From assembly GCA_948543905.1 (NCBI GenBank), contig CAOVIS010000010.1, positions 1-18,165 on the forward strand: a DNA stretch of 18,165 nt, in the 5' to 3' direction. The stretch's first letter is position 1, and every line of letters starts with the position of its first letter. The position numbers and the translations under genes are program-made. The notes under the pieces were generated by a model. That model saw only the letters and a program-made list of their open reading frames with translations, searched no databases and had not been told where the DNA came from. Shown here in pieces: positions 8,371 through 16,024 of the stretch. This DNA is from an uncultured Bacilli bacterium. Its GTDB lineage: Bacteria > Bacillota_I > Bacilli_A > RF39 > UBA660.

Positions 8371-10218
8371 ATGTGCGGAATAGTGGGATTTACTGATAAA
8401 AACAGTGTTAAAGATAAAAAACAAATTATAAAAAAGATGGCAGATAGGATTATTCATAGAGGGCCAGATGATGTAGGTTATTTTACGGATAATGAAGTTG
8501 CGCTCGGTCATCGAAGATTATCAATTATTGATTTAAAAAGTGGGAAGCAGCCCATTTATAATGAAGATAAGAGTATGGTTGTTATTTTTAACGGGGAGAT
8601 TTATAATTATCAGGAAATAAAAGAAGATTTATTAAAAAAAGGTCATAAATTTATGACAGAAACTGATACCGAAGTATTAATTCATGGTTATGAAGAATAT
8701 AAAACTAAACTTTTTCCTCGTCTTCGAGGGATGTTTGCTTTCGTAATTTATGATAGTAATACTAAAGAAATTATTGGCTGTCGTGATCATTTTGGGATTA
8801 AACCTTTTTATTATGGAGTTTTTAATGATACTTTAATGTTTGGCAGTGAAATCAAATCTTTTTTAGAACATCCTGATTTTGTGAAAGAAGTAAATACCGA
8901 TACTTTAAAAATGTATTTAATTTTTCAATATTCTATTCATGAAGAGACTTTTTTTAAAAATGTTTTTAAATTAAAACCCGGACATTATTTTATTTATAAA
9001 GATGGCAAGTTAGATATTCGAGAATATTTTAAAGTAAGTTTTAATAAAGAAAATAAAAGTTATCAAGAATATGAAAATATGCTACAAGAAACTTTAGAAG
9101 ATTCTATCAAATATCATGAAATGACTAGTGATGTCGAGGTTGGTTCATATTTATCGGGAGGAGTAGATTCTTCTTATGTCGTAAGTGTTGCCAATCCTGA
9201 TAAGACTTTTACAGTTGGGTTTGATTATCAAGGTTTTGATGAGACTAAAATGGCTAAAGATTTATCAGATATTTTAGGACTTAAAAATTACAGTAAGTAC
9301 ATTAGTAGTGAAGAATTTTTTAATATACTACCAACCATTACGTATCATACGGATGAACCCCATGCAAATTTATCGACTGTACCCCTTTATTTTTTAGCGC
9401 GCCTTGCCAGTAGTGAAGTAAAAGTAGTTTTATCGGGTGAGGGAAGTGACGAAATGTTTGGGGGTTATAACGAATATAATGAGCCAACTTTTCTTAAAGT
9501 ATATAAAAAATTGCCTCTTAGTTTACGAAAAATAAATGCTAAAGTTTTAAATAAAATGCCTAATTTTAAAGGAAAAAATACAATTATGGCTTATGGTAAA
9601 CCTTTATATGAACGCTATATTGGTCATGGTAATTATATGAGTGATGAAGAAGCCAATATGATTTTAGCATCTAATTTACAGAGTAATGAGACCATAAAAA
9701 GTGTCATTAAACCTTTATATGACGAGGTTAAAAACGAAAGTGATGTTACCAAAAAGATGTATATTGATATGCATTTATGGCTTCCTCAAGATATATTACT
9801 AAAAGCGGATAAAATGTCGATGGCAAGTTCTTTAGAACTTAGAGTTCCATTACTTGATATTGAAGTTTTTAAAATGGCTAGTAAGATACCTTCAAAGTAT
9901 TTAGTTAAAAATAATGAAACTAAACATATTTTTAGAAATATTGCGCATGCCAAAATTCCTGAAGAGTGGAGTAAAAGACGCAAGCTAGGTTTTCCAGTTC
10001 CTTTTGGTAAGTGGATAAGAGAAGAAAAGTATTACAAAATAGTTAAAGATTATTTTAATCGTGATTATGTTAAAGAGTTTTTTAATGTCGAATATATTAA
10101 TAAATTACTAGATGATCATTATTACAATCATAAACTTAATGGTCTTAAAGTATATATTATTTTAATCTTTATTATTTGGTATGAAGTATACTTTTTAAAA
10201 GATGGTAATTTAAATTAA
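8371..10218 (+). CDS. asnB: Glutamine-dependent asparagine synthetase-like amidotransferase (second copy)
   Basis: This is a second 615-residue class II amidotransferase/synthetase in the same operon. Cys2 begins the glutaminase domain (MCGIVGF), with HRRLSIID and NGEIYNY following. The PP-loop is the canonical LSGGVDSS (261-268), then SGEGSDEMFGGY and ADKMSMASSLELRVPLLD. It is clearly paralogous to the gene at 4064 throughout its length but not a recent duplicate: the PP-loop, the acceptor-side segment (PHANLST versus PFCDAAS) and the tails differ. Two copies around a racemase and a ligase suggest two different amidation targets, for example the D-amino acid branch and a stem-peptide carboxylate; this is inference. 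AGGAGGTG lies seven bases before the ATG and 12 bases separate it from the ligase gene. A terminator overlaps its stop codon. Confidence 0.93.
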   Translation: MCGIVGFTDKNSVKDKKQIIKKMADRIIHRGPDDVGYFTDNEVALGHRRLSIIDLKSGKQPIYNEDKSMVVIFNGEIYNYQEIKEDLLKKGHKFMTETDTEVLIHGYEEYKTKLFPRLRGMFAFVIYDSNTKEIIGCRDHFGIKPFYYGVFNDTLMFGSEIKSFLEHPDFVKEVNTDTLKMYLIFQYSIHEETFFKNVFKLKPGHYFIYKDGKLDIREYFKVSFNKENKSYQEYENMLQETLEDSIKYHEMTSDVEVGSYLSGGVDSSYVVSVANPDKTFTVGFDYQGFDETKMAKDLSDILGLKNYSKYISSEEFFNILPTITYHTDEPHANLSTVPLYFLARLASSEVKVVLSGEGSDEMFGGYNEYNEPTFLKVYKKLPLSLRKINAKVLNKMPNFKGKNTIMAYGKPLYERYIGHGNYMSDEEANMILASNLQSNETIKSVIKPLYDEVKNESDVTKKMYIDMHLWLPQDILLKADKMSMASSLELRVPLLDIEVFKMASKIPSKYLVKNNETKHIFRNIAHAKIPEEWSKRRKLGFPVPFGKWIREEKYYKIVKDYFNRDYVKEFFNVEYINKLLDDHYYNHKLNGLKVYIILIFIIWYEVYFLKDGNLN

Positions 10219-10246
10219 GTCTTATAAATAAAGTAAGGCTTTTTTA
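10217..10246 (+). terminator. Terminator of the asnB-alr-ligase-asnB operon
   Basis: AAGTCTTA (10217-10224, overlapping the stop codon) pairs with TAAGGCTT (10234-10241), with one wobble, followed by a T run. It closes the four-gene operon before the transporter promoter. Confidence 0.7.
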
Positions 10247-10247
10247 T

Positions 10248-10275
10248 TTGTTCTAATCATGATTTATGTTATAAT
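10248..10275 (+). promoter_or_regulatory. Promoter of the ABC transporter gene
   Basis: TTGTTC (10248-10253), a 16-base spacer and TATAAT (10270-10275) are present, with TG at 10267-10268 giving a perfect extended -10. The transporter is therefore transcribed separately from the upstream operon. Confidence 0.7.
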
Positions 10276-10298
10276 TATGATAATGAAAGAGGTTTATA

Positions 10299-11981
10299 AT
10301 GGAGCATGGATTTGATGTAATAATTGATAATATTTCTGAAGAAGTAATAGTAAATGGTAAAAAGAAACAAATATTATCGAGCCTTTCTTTAAGTGTTCAA
10401 AAGAGCGAGTTTGTAGCTATAGTTGGGGGATCTGGTGCTGGTAAAACTACTCTTATGAATATTTTAAGTGGGTATAATAAACCTAGTACAGGTAATGTTT
10501 ATGTAAATGGTTTAGATATTCTTAAAGAAGAAGAACATTTAAAAGGTAGAATAGCCTACGTTCCCCAAGAAGAAATATTAGATAAAACATTAACTTTATC
10601 TAAGTCTTTAGAATATTCCTTAAAACTTCGAGTACCAAATTTAACTAAAAAAGAAATCCAAAAAAGAATTGATTATGTTTTAAAAACCTTAGAACTTAGT
10701 CATGTAAAGAATACCCTTATTAAAAATTTAAGTGGAGGTGAGAAGAAAAGGGCTAGTATTGCCACAGAAATGCTAAGTGATCCCGAACTATTTTTACTTG
10801 ATGAACCAACCAGTGGTTTAGATGCTAATATTGAGAAAAAAATCATGTTAAAATTAAGAGAAATCGCGGATACTGGAAAAACAGTTATTATTACGGCTCA
10901 TACAGTTTCAAATTTATATTTATGTGATAAAATTTTATTTATGGGTTCGAATGGTCGTATTTGTTATTATGGACCCTATAGTGAGATTAATGCTTATTTT
11001 AATGTCAAAGAATTTGTTGATATTTATGATATTTTAAAAGAAGATTCGCTTTTCTGGTATAAAAAATATCAAAAAAATGCTCAAAAAATAACTTTTCAAA
11101 ATTATCCTAAAATACCAAAAAAAGAACGAGTAGGCTTTTTTAGCCAAACAAGTACATTAGTAAAAAGATATCTAAGTTCTTTATTTAATGATAAATTTAT
11201 GTTATTGTTATTACTTGGTCAATCAATTTTAATGGGAATTTTGATATGTCTTGCAAGCGAAAAAAATAGTCTTTTAAATTTTATTTCTGCTGGGATGATT
11301 GGTGGAGCAGCTTTTACGATGGCATCGATGTGGTTAGGACTTTTTAATACAATTCAAGAAATAGTAAAGGAGCGAGATATGCTTAAGAAAGAATATATGA
11401 GTGGCCTTAATTTTGCCTCTTATATTGTTTCTAAAATTGTAGTGGTCGCTTTTTTTTCTTTATATCAAGCGATAACTTGTGTTACAATAGTTTATTATCA
11501 TTTAAGTCCAAGACCTAATGATGCCTTACTTTTTAATACTTTAATTGAACTTATTATTAATTTCTTTTTAATGACTTTTACTAATAGTATTATAGGTTTA
11601 TTTATTTCCGCTATAGCTAGAGATACGAAAGCTACCTTAATTTTTTCACCACTTTATATGATGTTTCAAATGTTATTTTCAGGAATGTTTATTCCTTTTG
11701 TAAGTTTTACCGAAAAAATTTCTTATTTTACTTTAGGAAGATGGGGTTTTGAGAGTTTTGGGACAATTAATAATATTACTAAATACCATGTAATCGAACC
11801 ATTACATAACTTTTTTAGGTTTGATAAAATGCATATTTTAAGTATATGGTGTATATTTATTATTATATCTTTAGCATTTTTAGTACTTAGTATTTGGTCA
11901 ATTGCCATAACTATTTTATCTAAGAAAAATTATCATTTAGTTCTAAATGAAGAAAAATATAAAATAAAACGAAAAAAATAA
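10299..11981 (+). CDS. ABCG/White-type ABC half-transporter (ATPase fused to membrane domain)
   Basis: This single 560-residue chain has an ABC ATPase followed by an ABC-2-type membrane domain, the order used by the ABCG/White group; it should work as a dimer in the plasma membrane. Walker A is GGSGAGKTT (43-51), the signature LSGGEKKR (144-151), Walker B LFLLDEP (164-170) with TSGLD after it, and the H-loop is in ITAHTV. From about residue 300 there are roughly six hydrophobic segments, including LLLLLGQSILMGILICLAS near the start and a last one near 530-550; the tail is basic. Such proteins export lipids, peptides or hydrophobic compounds; the substrate here is unknown. It lies downstream of the cell-wall operon but has its own extended -10 promoter, so a link is only suggested by position. 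GAAAGAGG lies upstream of the ATG. Confidence 0.9.
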   Translation: MEHGFDVIIDNISEEVIVNGKKKQILSSLSLSVQKSEFVAIVGGSGAGKTTLMNILSGYNKPSTGNVYVNGLDILKEEEHLKGRIAYVPQEEILDKTLTLSKSLEYSLKLRVPNLTKKEIQKRIDYVLKTLELSHVKNTLIKNLSGGEKKRASIATEMLSDPELFLLDEPTSGLDANIEKKIMLKLREIADTGKTVIITAHTVSNLYLCDKILFMGSNGRICYYGPYSEINAYFNVKEFVDIYDILKEDSLFWYKKYQKNAQKITFQNYPKIPKKERVGFFSQTSTLVKRYLSSLFNDKFMLLLLLGQSILMGILICLASEKNSLLNFISAGMIGGAAFTMASMWLGLFNTIQEIVKERDMLKKEYMSGLNFASYIVSKIVVVAFFSLYQAITCVTIVYYHLSPRPNDALLFNTLIELIINFFLMTFTNSIIGLFISAIARDTKATLIFSPLYMMFQMLFSGMFIPFVSFTEKISYFTLGRWGFESFGTINNITKYHVIEPLHNFFRFDKMHILSIWCIFIIISLAFLVLSIWSIAITILSKKNYHLVLNEEKYKIKRKK

Positions 11982-11998
11982 AGTTAAAAGTTAACTTT
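11972..11998 (-). terminator. Terminator of the minus-strand HAD/swivelling-domain operon
   Basis: AAAGTTAA and TTAACTTT (11980-11998) form an 8-bp palindromic stem with a 3-base loop spanning the two convergent stop codons. Read on the minus strand it is followed by A and seven T residues, so it should end the leftward operon; the plus side lacks a T run. Confidence 0.55.
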
Positions 11999-13078
11999 AA
12001 AACAAATGCCATTGGTGCTATTTATTTGGATTTTATCACCATCTTTAAAATATTTTGTTGCAATTTTACATCCGACCAGACAAGGTTTGTTAAATTCTCG
12101 AGAAAAAATAGCCGCATGACTTAGTATTCCGCCTGCATCAACCACAAAAGCTTTAGCATCTAATAATTTATAAGTATCACTAGCAGTTAAAACTTCACAG
12201 ACTAGAATTTTTCCTAATATATTTTGCTTAAGTTTAGAGTTATAAATTAAAACTTCACCATTTAATGTGCCAAAATCATAAGTGGGTTTACCTTTAATAT
12301 AGTTATTGTCTAATGATTTATTTAATTCTTTAATTATAATATTGTCAAAAAAAGATTTTATTTCTTGGTATGTATTTTCGTTAGTTATAATTTTATTATG
12401 GTATTTTTGTAAGTTTAAGAAAATAAAACCTTTTTTTCTAATTGTTATTATACTTAAGATATCTTTTTTTGTTATTTTATTTTGAAGTATTTGTAATAGT
12501 TCATTATAGCTCAAATAAAGTTTTAGTGTAGATATACTTTCATTTAAGATTAATTTATTTTTAATTTCTGTAAATACTAGATTATAAATAATAGACTCTT
12601 TGTTAAGAGGATCATTTTTCCACTTTTTAAAAGTTGTTAATATTTCGTTATGATTATTTAAATCAAAAAAGTTAGCTAAATTACTTATTAAATATTCATA
12701 AGCATAAACTTGAGCTTCCAGATTTATAATAGTTTCAATTGGCTTATAATTTAAATAATTTTTTGTTTTGTTTATTTTAGTTTCCACTGTTTTTATTTTT
12801 GTTCTAATATAGTAATAATTTTTAATTAATAAAGTAATATCTTCTAATTTAAAATTTTTAATAGTTTCTTTTGATAAAGATGGCATATTTCCATTAAAAG
12901 CTCGCAGCTGTTTTTCATTGTTAGGGTAATAGACGGTAATATCTTCAGTTATAGGATTATTTATTTTAGGATGTTTATATTTTATAATTCCATAAGTATA
13001 GATACTACGATAAAAAAGAGTGCGATTATTATTTTTAAATGAAGTCCATATATTATTTGTTATGTAGTCTACTAGTAT
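11984..13078 (-). CDS. Stand-alone phosphohistidine swivelling (PEP-utilizing mobile) domain protein; no canonical start
   Basis: The C-terminal 110 residues match the mobile domain of PEP synthase, PPDK and related enzymes: GEVLIYNSK, then VDAGGILSHAAIFSREFNKPCLVG with the phospho-accepting histidine in LSHAA, then DGDKIQINSTNGI. The N-terminal part is Lys/Asn/Ile-rich and probably helical, with no ATP-grasp or TIM-barrel domain, so a partner must supply the phosphoryl group. The first ATG is at 12886, giving 300 residues, but the frame is open and coding-like for 64 residues upstream (LVDYITNNIWTSFK and further). A GAAGGA site ends the preceding HAD gene, and the codon correctly placed after it is ATA at 13078-13076, one base past that stop. 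I therefore take the gene to begin there, using ATA or a mutated ATG, which gives about 364 residues. Function is unknown beyond the domain. Confidence 0.7.
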   Translation of the reverse strand: MLVDYITNNIWTSFKNNNRTLFYRSIYTYGIIKYKHPKINNPITEDITVYYPNNEKQLRAFNGNMPSLSKETIKNFKLEDITLLIKNYYYIRTKIKTVETKINKTKNYLNYKPIETIINLEAQVYAYEYLISNLANFFDLNNHNEILTTFKKWKNDPLNKESIIYNLVFTEIKNKLILNESISTLKLYLSYNELLQILQNKITKKDILSIITIRKKGFIFLNLQKYHNKIITNENTYQEIKSFFDNIIIKELNKSLDNNYIKGKPTYDFGTLNGEVLIYNSKLKQNILGKILVCEVLTASDTYKLLDAKAFVVDAGGILSHAAIFSREFNKPCLVGCKIATKYFKDGDKIQINSTNGICFKVNF

Positions 13079-13079
13079 T

Positions 13080-13670
13080 TTATTTCCTTCTTTCTAATTT
13101 TAAAATTTCAGTTATAGTTTCTTTTTCTAAGTTGTGAGGATGTTTATAGATTAAGCCATTAATATTAAGTTTTTGGGCCCCAAATATATTGGGAGGTGAA
13201 TCATCAATAAAAAGAATTTCCTCTGGGTTTAAATTTATTTGTTTTAAAGCTTCTTCATAAAAATTGGGATTAGGTTTATTGAAATTTTCAGGATAATACC
13301 AAGAGTTGCAAATAAAAGATGCAGGTATGTAGTTACTTATTGGATTGGAATTAATCCATTTATTAAAATATAAAGTGTTATTTGTCCAAATTGATAAGGA
13401 AAAACCTAATGTTAAAAAACTTTCTAAAGTTTTAGGAGTACTATCATATATTTTATAGGCTTTAAAATAGATTTGGGAAATAGCACTACGAGCATTTTCA
13501 AGTAAAGTGGGAATATCTATTTTTAAAATATTAGATAAGTACATTAAATATTTTTGATTGTTTTGATGTCGATAGGCTTCTAATAATGTTTTTTCAATAT
13601 AGGTTAAATTAGTTAAATCAATATAACCTAAAACACCACCAAAATCAAGAGCAATGTGTTTTATTTCCAT
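13080..13670 (-). CDS. HAD-superfamily (subfamily IA) hydrolase
   Basis: This 196-residue haloacid dehalogenase-type phosphatase has all four motifs. Motif I is LDFGGVLG with nucleophile Asp9; as in YihX-like members, the usual second Asp is Gly. Motif II is SIWTNN (Thr96), motif III Lys132 in NKPNPNFYEEAL, and motif IV LFIDDSPPN (Asp156-157) with GAQ after it. A helical cap lies between motifs I and II. The substrate is probably a small phosphorylated metabolite and cannot be told further. ATG 13670 has AGGTG eight bases upstream and a good promoter. It is the first gene of an operon with the swivelling-domain protein, which suggests the two act on the same phosphorylated compound. Confidence 0.9.
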   Translation of the reverse strand: MEIKHIALDFGGVLGYIDLTNLTYIEKTLLEAYRHQNNQKYLMYLSNILKIDIPTLLENARSAISQIYFKAYKIYDSTPKTLESFLTLGFSLSIWTNNTLYFNKWINSNPISNYIPASFICNSWYYPENFNKPNPNFYEEALKQINLNPEEILFIDDSPPNIFGAQKLNINGLIYKHPHNLEKETITEILKLERRK

Positions 13671-13688
13671 AGTTTTTCACCTGAGTAT

Positions 13689-13718
13689 ATTATAATAAAT
13701 AAGAGTATTATTTTGCAA
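13689..13718 (-). promoter_or_regulatory. Promoter of the HAD/swivelling-domain operon
   Basis: On the minus strand TTGCAA (13718-13713) is followed after 18 bases by TATAAT (13694-13689), about 20 bases before the HAD start codon. Confidence 0.65.
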
Positions 13719-13753
13719 ATCTTAAAAAAATAAATGCTAAAATGTTACTTTTA

Positions 13754-13814
13754 TGATATAATATTTTGAAATCAAACCCCAACCCTTTAAATATAAGGGT
13801 TGGGGTTCTTTTTT
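13754..13814. terminator. Strong GC-rich hairpin with a promoter-like box beside it, at the element's left edge
   Basis: AACCCCAACCCTT (13775-13787) and AAGGGTTGGGGTT (13795-13807) form a perfect 13-bp stem with a 7-base loop, by far the most GC-rich structure around. On the plus strand it ends in CTTTTTT; on the minus strand it follows the integrase stop by a few bases and could end that gene. Plus-strand TATGATATAAT at 13752-13762 includes a perfect extended -10, which would start a transcript only a few bases before the hairpin. The element's left junction probably lies close to it. Confidence 0.65.
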
Positions 13815-13818
13815 GTTA

Positions 13819-14835
13819 CTAACTTGTTATTAGTTCAATTGCATATTTTAATTCTTCTAGTGTCTTATGGGTATAAACTCTTTCACCAACTTCTTTGGAT
13901 TTATGTCCCATTAACATATCAATACATTTTTTATTTGCACCTGCTGAATCTAATCTACTTCTGAAAGTGTGTCTACATTCATGTGGGGTATGTTCCATTT
14001 CAAATTTCTTCATTATTTCATCCCATATTTTATAATATAAATAGTTGGTTAATTTTTTACCATCTAGTTCAAGTAAATAAACTTGCCCAGATTGTACCCT
14101 AGATTTGACTATATGAAAGATTTTAGAGTGAATAGGTATAATTCTATTCTTACCAGCATTTGTTTTTGTACCACCCTGTATTGTGCCTTGTTCAAGGTCA
14201 ATATCTTCTATTTTTATATTTATTAATTCACTTATTCTAAAACCTGTATATAAAAATAATAATATTGAATCAACCCAATCTTCTTTTTCGTGTTCCCATA
14301 ATTTATTAATTTCTTCTTCTGTAAATGGTATTTTTGTTGTTTCAGGTATGCTTTCAGCAGTAGTTAATTGTGCATAAGATTTATTGATAACATCCAATTC
14401 TAAAGCAAATTTATCTAAATGTCCAAATAAATTTTTAATTGCCCATTGTGTTGAATATCCACAACCACAATTATCAATACAATCTTGCATATGAAATGAT
14501 TTTAAATCTTTATATTTAGTATCATGATATTTCTTTGTGTGATTAAATGCAGATTTTAATGAACCTCTTGTTCCTTTACCTAGTTTTGGAAGTTTCTTTT
14601 CTTGAAATAATTTCCATAACTCTTTTAATGTAACTTTGGCTGCATTTACATCATAAGGATCATTGTTATATAATGCTAACATTATGTTCCCATCTTCTCT
14701 TGTAGGTGCATAACCTATTGTTAAATATATAGGGTGTCCTTTTTCATTCCATCCTGTGGTTTTTCTTACTGCAAAAGGATTTCTTCTATTCCCAGATAGT
14801 TTAACAACTGATCCATAACCATTTGGATTTTTCAT
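13819..14835 (-). CDS. int: Tyrosine recombinase, phage-type integrase
   Basis: This 338-residue site-specific recombinase catalyses integration and excision. An N-terminal arm-binding region (PNGYGSVVKLSGNRRNPFAVR) precedes a SAM-like core-binding domain and the C-terminal catalytic domain. Catalytic residues are visible: Arg200 in TGFRISEL, Lys224 in the KTNAGKNR hairpin, His285 and Arg288 in HECRHTFR, His311 in LMGHKS and the nucleophile Tyr321 in RVYTH. The start at 14835 gives the normal MKNPNGYGS opening of this family and has AAAGGA upstream; the 22-residue extension to 14901 looks non-coding. All key residues are present, so the enzyme may still be active although the element is truncated. 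The gene points toward the element's left edge, as usual. Confidence 0.93.
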   Translation of the reverse strand: MKNPNGYGSVVKLSGNRRNPFAVRKTTGWNEKGHPIYLTIGYAPTREDGNIMLALYNNDPYDVNAAKVTLKELWKLFQEKKLPKLGKGTRGSLKSAFNHTKKYHDTKYKDLKSFHMQDCIDNCGCGYSTQWAIKNLFGHLDKFALELDVINKSYAQLTTAESIPETTKIPFTEEEINKLWEHEKEDWVDSILLFLYTGFRISELINIKIEDIDLEQGTIQGGTKTNAGKNRIIPIHSKIFHIVKSRVQSGQVYLLELDGKKLTNYLYYKIWDEIMKKFEMEHTPHECRHTFRSRLDSAGANKKCIDMLMGHKSKEVGERVYTHKTLEELKYAIELITS

Positions 14836-14922
14836 TTTATCAAATTCCTTTCTTGATATTTCACTAACAAAATGATAAAATGATTTTAGGGTAATAATCA
14901 TTTTGAAAGTGATTGTTATTGT

Positions 14923-14949
14923 CTAGTGTTACCAGCACTAGATTTTTTT
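14923..14949. terminator. Hairpin between integrase and the small phage gene
   Basis: CTAGTG (14923-14928) and CACTAG (14936-14941) form a perfect 6-bp stem with loop TTACCAG. The T run (14943-14949) follows it on the plus strand, where no gene needs termination; on the minus strand it lies between the small gene and integrase without a T run. It may block antisense transcription into the repressor region. Confidence 0.45.
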
Positions 14950-14950
14950 G

Positions 14951-15328
14951 TTATAAAGAATAATTTTCAGTATTACCAGTATATTTATATTTTAAATTAT
15001 CAAATTTAATTGCTTCACTAGCAGTTCCCCAAAATATAATTTCTTTTTCTTTATTATCTTTTGATTTGTAAGTAATGATAAGATAATACTTTTTATTATT
15101 TGTTCCTATCGTGTTATTATATTTTTGTGTAAATTCATTATTTTTTAATGAATCAATTTTAATAATCTGATTAATCGGTAATGTTACAGTTAATTCAGGT
15201 TTTATTTTTCTAATTTCAAATTCTTTTTCTTTTATTTCAATCAAACATGGATAATCTTGATTAAATCCATCTAATCCTTGATAATGCATAACATTAAGTA
15301 TATTTGAGTTTTTCTTTTTAAATAACAT
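14951..15328 (-). CDS. Small hypothetical phage-element protein
   Basis: This 125-residue protein is not one I recognise. It has no signal peptide or membrane segment; it is rich in Lys, Asn and beta-forming residues, and alternating stretches such as KKYYLIITYKSKDNKEKEIIFWG suggest a compact beta fold, possibly PH-like. That resemblance is only an impression. ATG 15328 is chosen because GAAAGGA lies nine bases upstream; the TTG at 15337 sits against that site. It lies between repressor and integrase, a place that often holds superinfection-immunity or other lysogeny genes. A dense set of TGTGTCA motifs lies upstream and may control it. Confidence 0.7.
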   Translation of the reverse strand: MLFKKKNSNILNVMHYQGLDGFNQDYPCLIEIKEKEFEIRKIKPELTVTLPINQIIKIDSLKNNEFTQKYNNTIGTNNKKYYLIITYKSKDNKEKEIIFWGTASEAIKFDNLKYKYTGNTENYSL

Positions 15329-15349
15329 AAATATCAATCCTTTCTTGGT

Positions 15350-15548
15350 GTGTCACTGTGACAGTGTGTCATGTCATTTTTATTTATATTATTTATTATT
15401 TTTATATAAAATTAGTATATAGTTTATTAAAATACTAAATAACATAAATTTTAATAACACGGTGACACAAATTTAATTTTTTCCTTTTATTTTCTTATTA
15501 TTTGTACTGTGACACCTTTAATGATTATAGTGACACAGAGATGACACA
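15350..15548 (-). repeat. Cluster of TGTGTCAC-type short repeats (operators or recombinase arm sites)
   Basis: Read on the minus strand, TGTGTCA(C/T) or a close variant recurs beginning at 15548, 15537, 15516 and 15469. A perfect 13-base palindrome of TGTCAC and GTGACA around one base follows at 15351-15363, with further TGTCA copies beside it. The first three steps are 11 and 21 bases, near helical repeats. The block fills the otherwise very AT-rich gap between the repressor and the small gene. It differs from the repressor's apparent ATCTACAA operator, so a second DNA-binding protein is implied. Integrase arm sites or operators for the small gene are both possible. Confidence 0.65.
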
Positions 15549-15947
15549 TTAACTTTTAAAATTATCATTAGTTGATAATCCTTGAAGCATTGTAATTGCT
15601 GCTTGTTTACCATCATTATTTAAAGTTAAATAGGTAGATAACAGTTCAAATGCATCCTTCCCATATGCTTTTTGAATTTGTTCACAAAGTTTTATTTCTT
15701 CACATATTGTTTCATTTGATTCCCAATTAAAAATATCAACTGGATTAACATTTAATGCTTGTGCAATGTTATTTATTTTTGAGTAAGGAACATCATTAAT
15801 TCCTAATTCAATTTTATTAATAGTTGATCGTGAACTATATCCACACTTTTTTGCAAGTTCTTCTTGTGTCATATTTTGATTTTCTCTTATATATTTAATT
15901 CTGTTACCAATTTTTTTCATATAAATTTCTTTATTATCTTTAATCAT
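15549..15947 (-). CDS. XRE-family transcriptional repressor (cI-like)
   Basis: This 132-residue lysogeny-type repressor has an N-terminal helix-turn-helix of about 60 residues (IGNRIKYIRENQNMTQEELAKKCGYSSRSTINKIE), followed by ALNVNPVDIFNW and a short helical C-terminal part, probably for dimerisation. There is no LexA/S24-type Ser-Lys peptidase domain, so induction by RecA-mediated self-cleavage is not expected. The start at 15947 is taken because AGAAGGTGAT lies just upstream; the extension to 15980 reads through that site. It is divergent from the Cro-like gene across a region with three 8-5-8 operator-like sites, so it probably represses the early promoter and regulates itself. Confidence 0.88.
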   Translation of the reverse strand: MIKDNKEIYMKKIGNRIKYIRENQNMTQEELAKKCGYSSRSTINKIELGINDVPYSKINNIAQALNVNPVDIFNWESNETICEEIKLCEQIQKAYGKDAFELLSTYLTLNNDGKQAAITMLQGLSTNDNFKS

Positions 15948-15970
15948 ATAATCACCTTCTTTTCTATATA

Positions 15971-15999
15971 AATATAACATTTTGTACCTTAAAAATCAA
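15971..15999 (-). promoter_or_regulatory. Promoter of the cI-like repressor
   Basis: On the minus strand TTGATT (15999-15994) is separated by 17 bases from TATATT (15976-15971). The start point would be near 15964, just before the AGAAGGTGAT site of the repressor gene. Confidence 0.75.
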
Positions 16000-16024
16000 C
16001 TTTTTTTGATATTTTTATAAAAAA

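Noticed and set aside
4064..10218. Recent tandem duplication of asnB
   Set aside because: The two proteins align throughout but differ at many positions, including the PP-loop and tails. They are old paralogues.
15350..15548. CRISPR array
   Set aside because: The repeated motif is only about 8 bases with irregular spacing and there are no cas genes.
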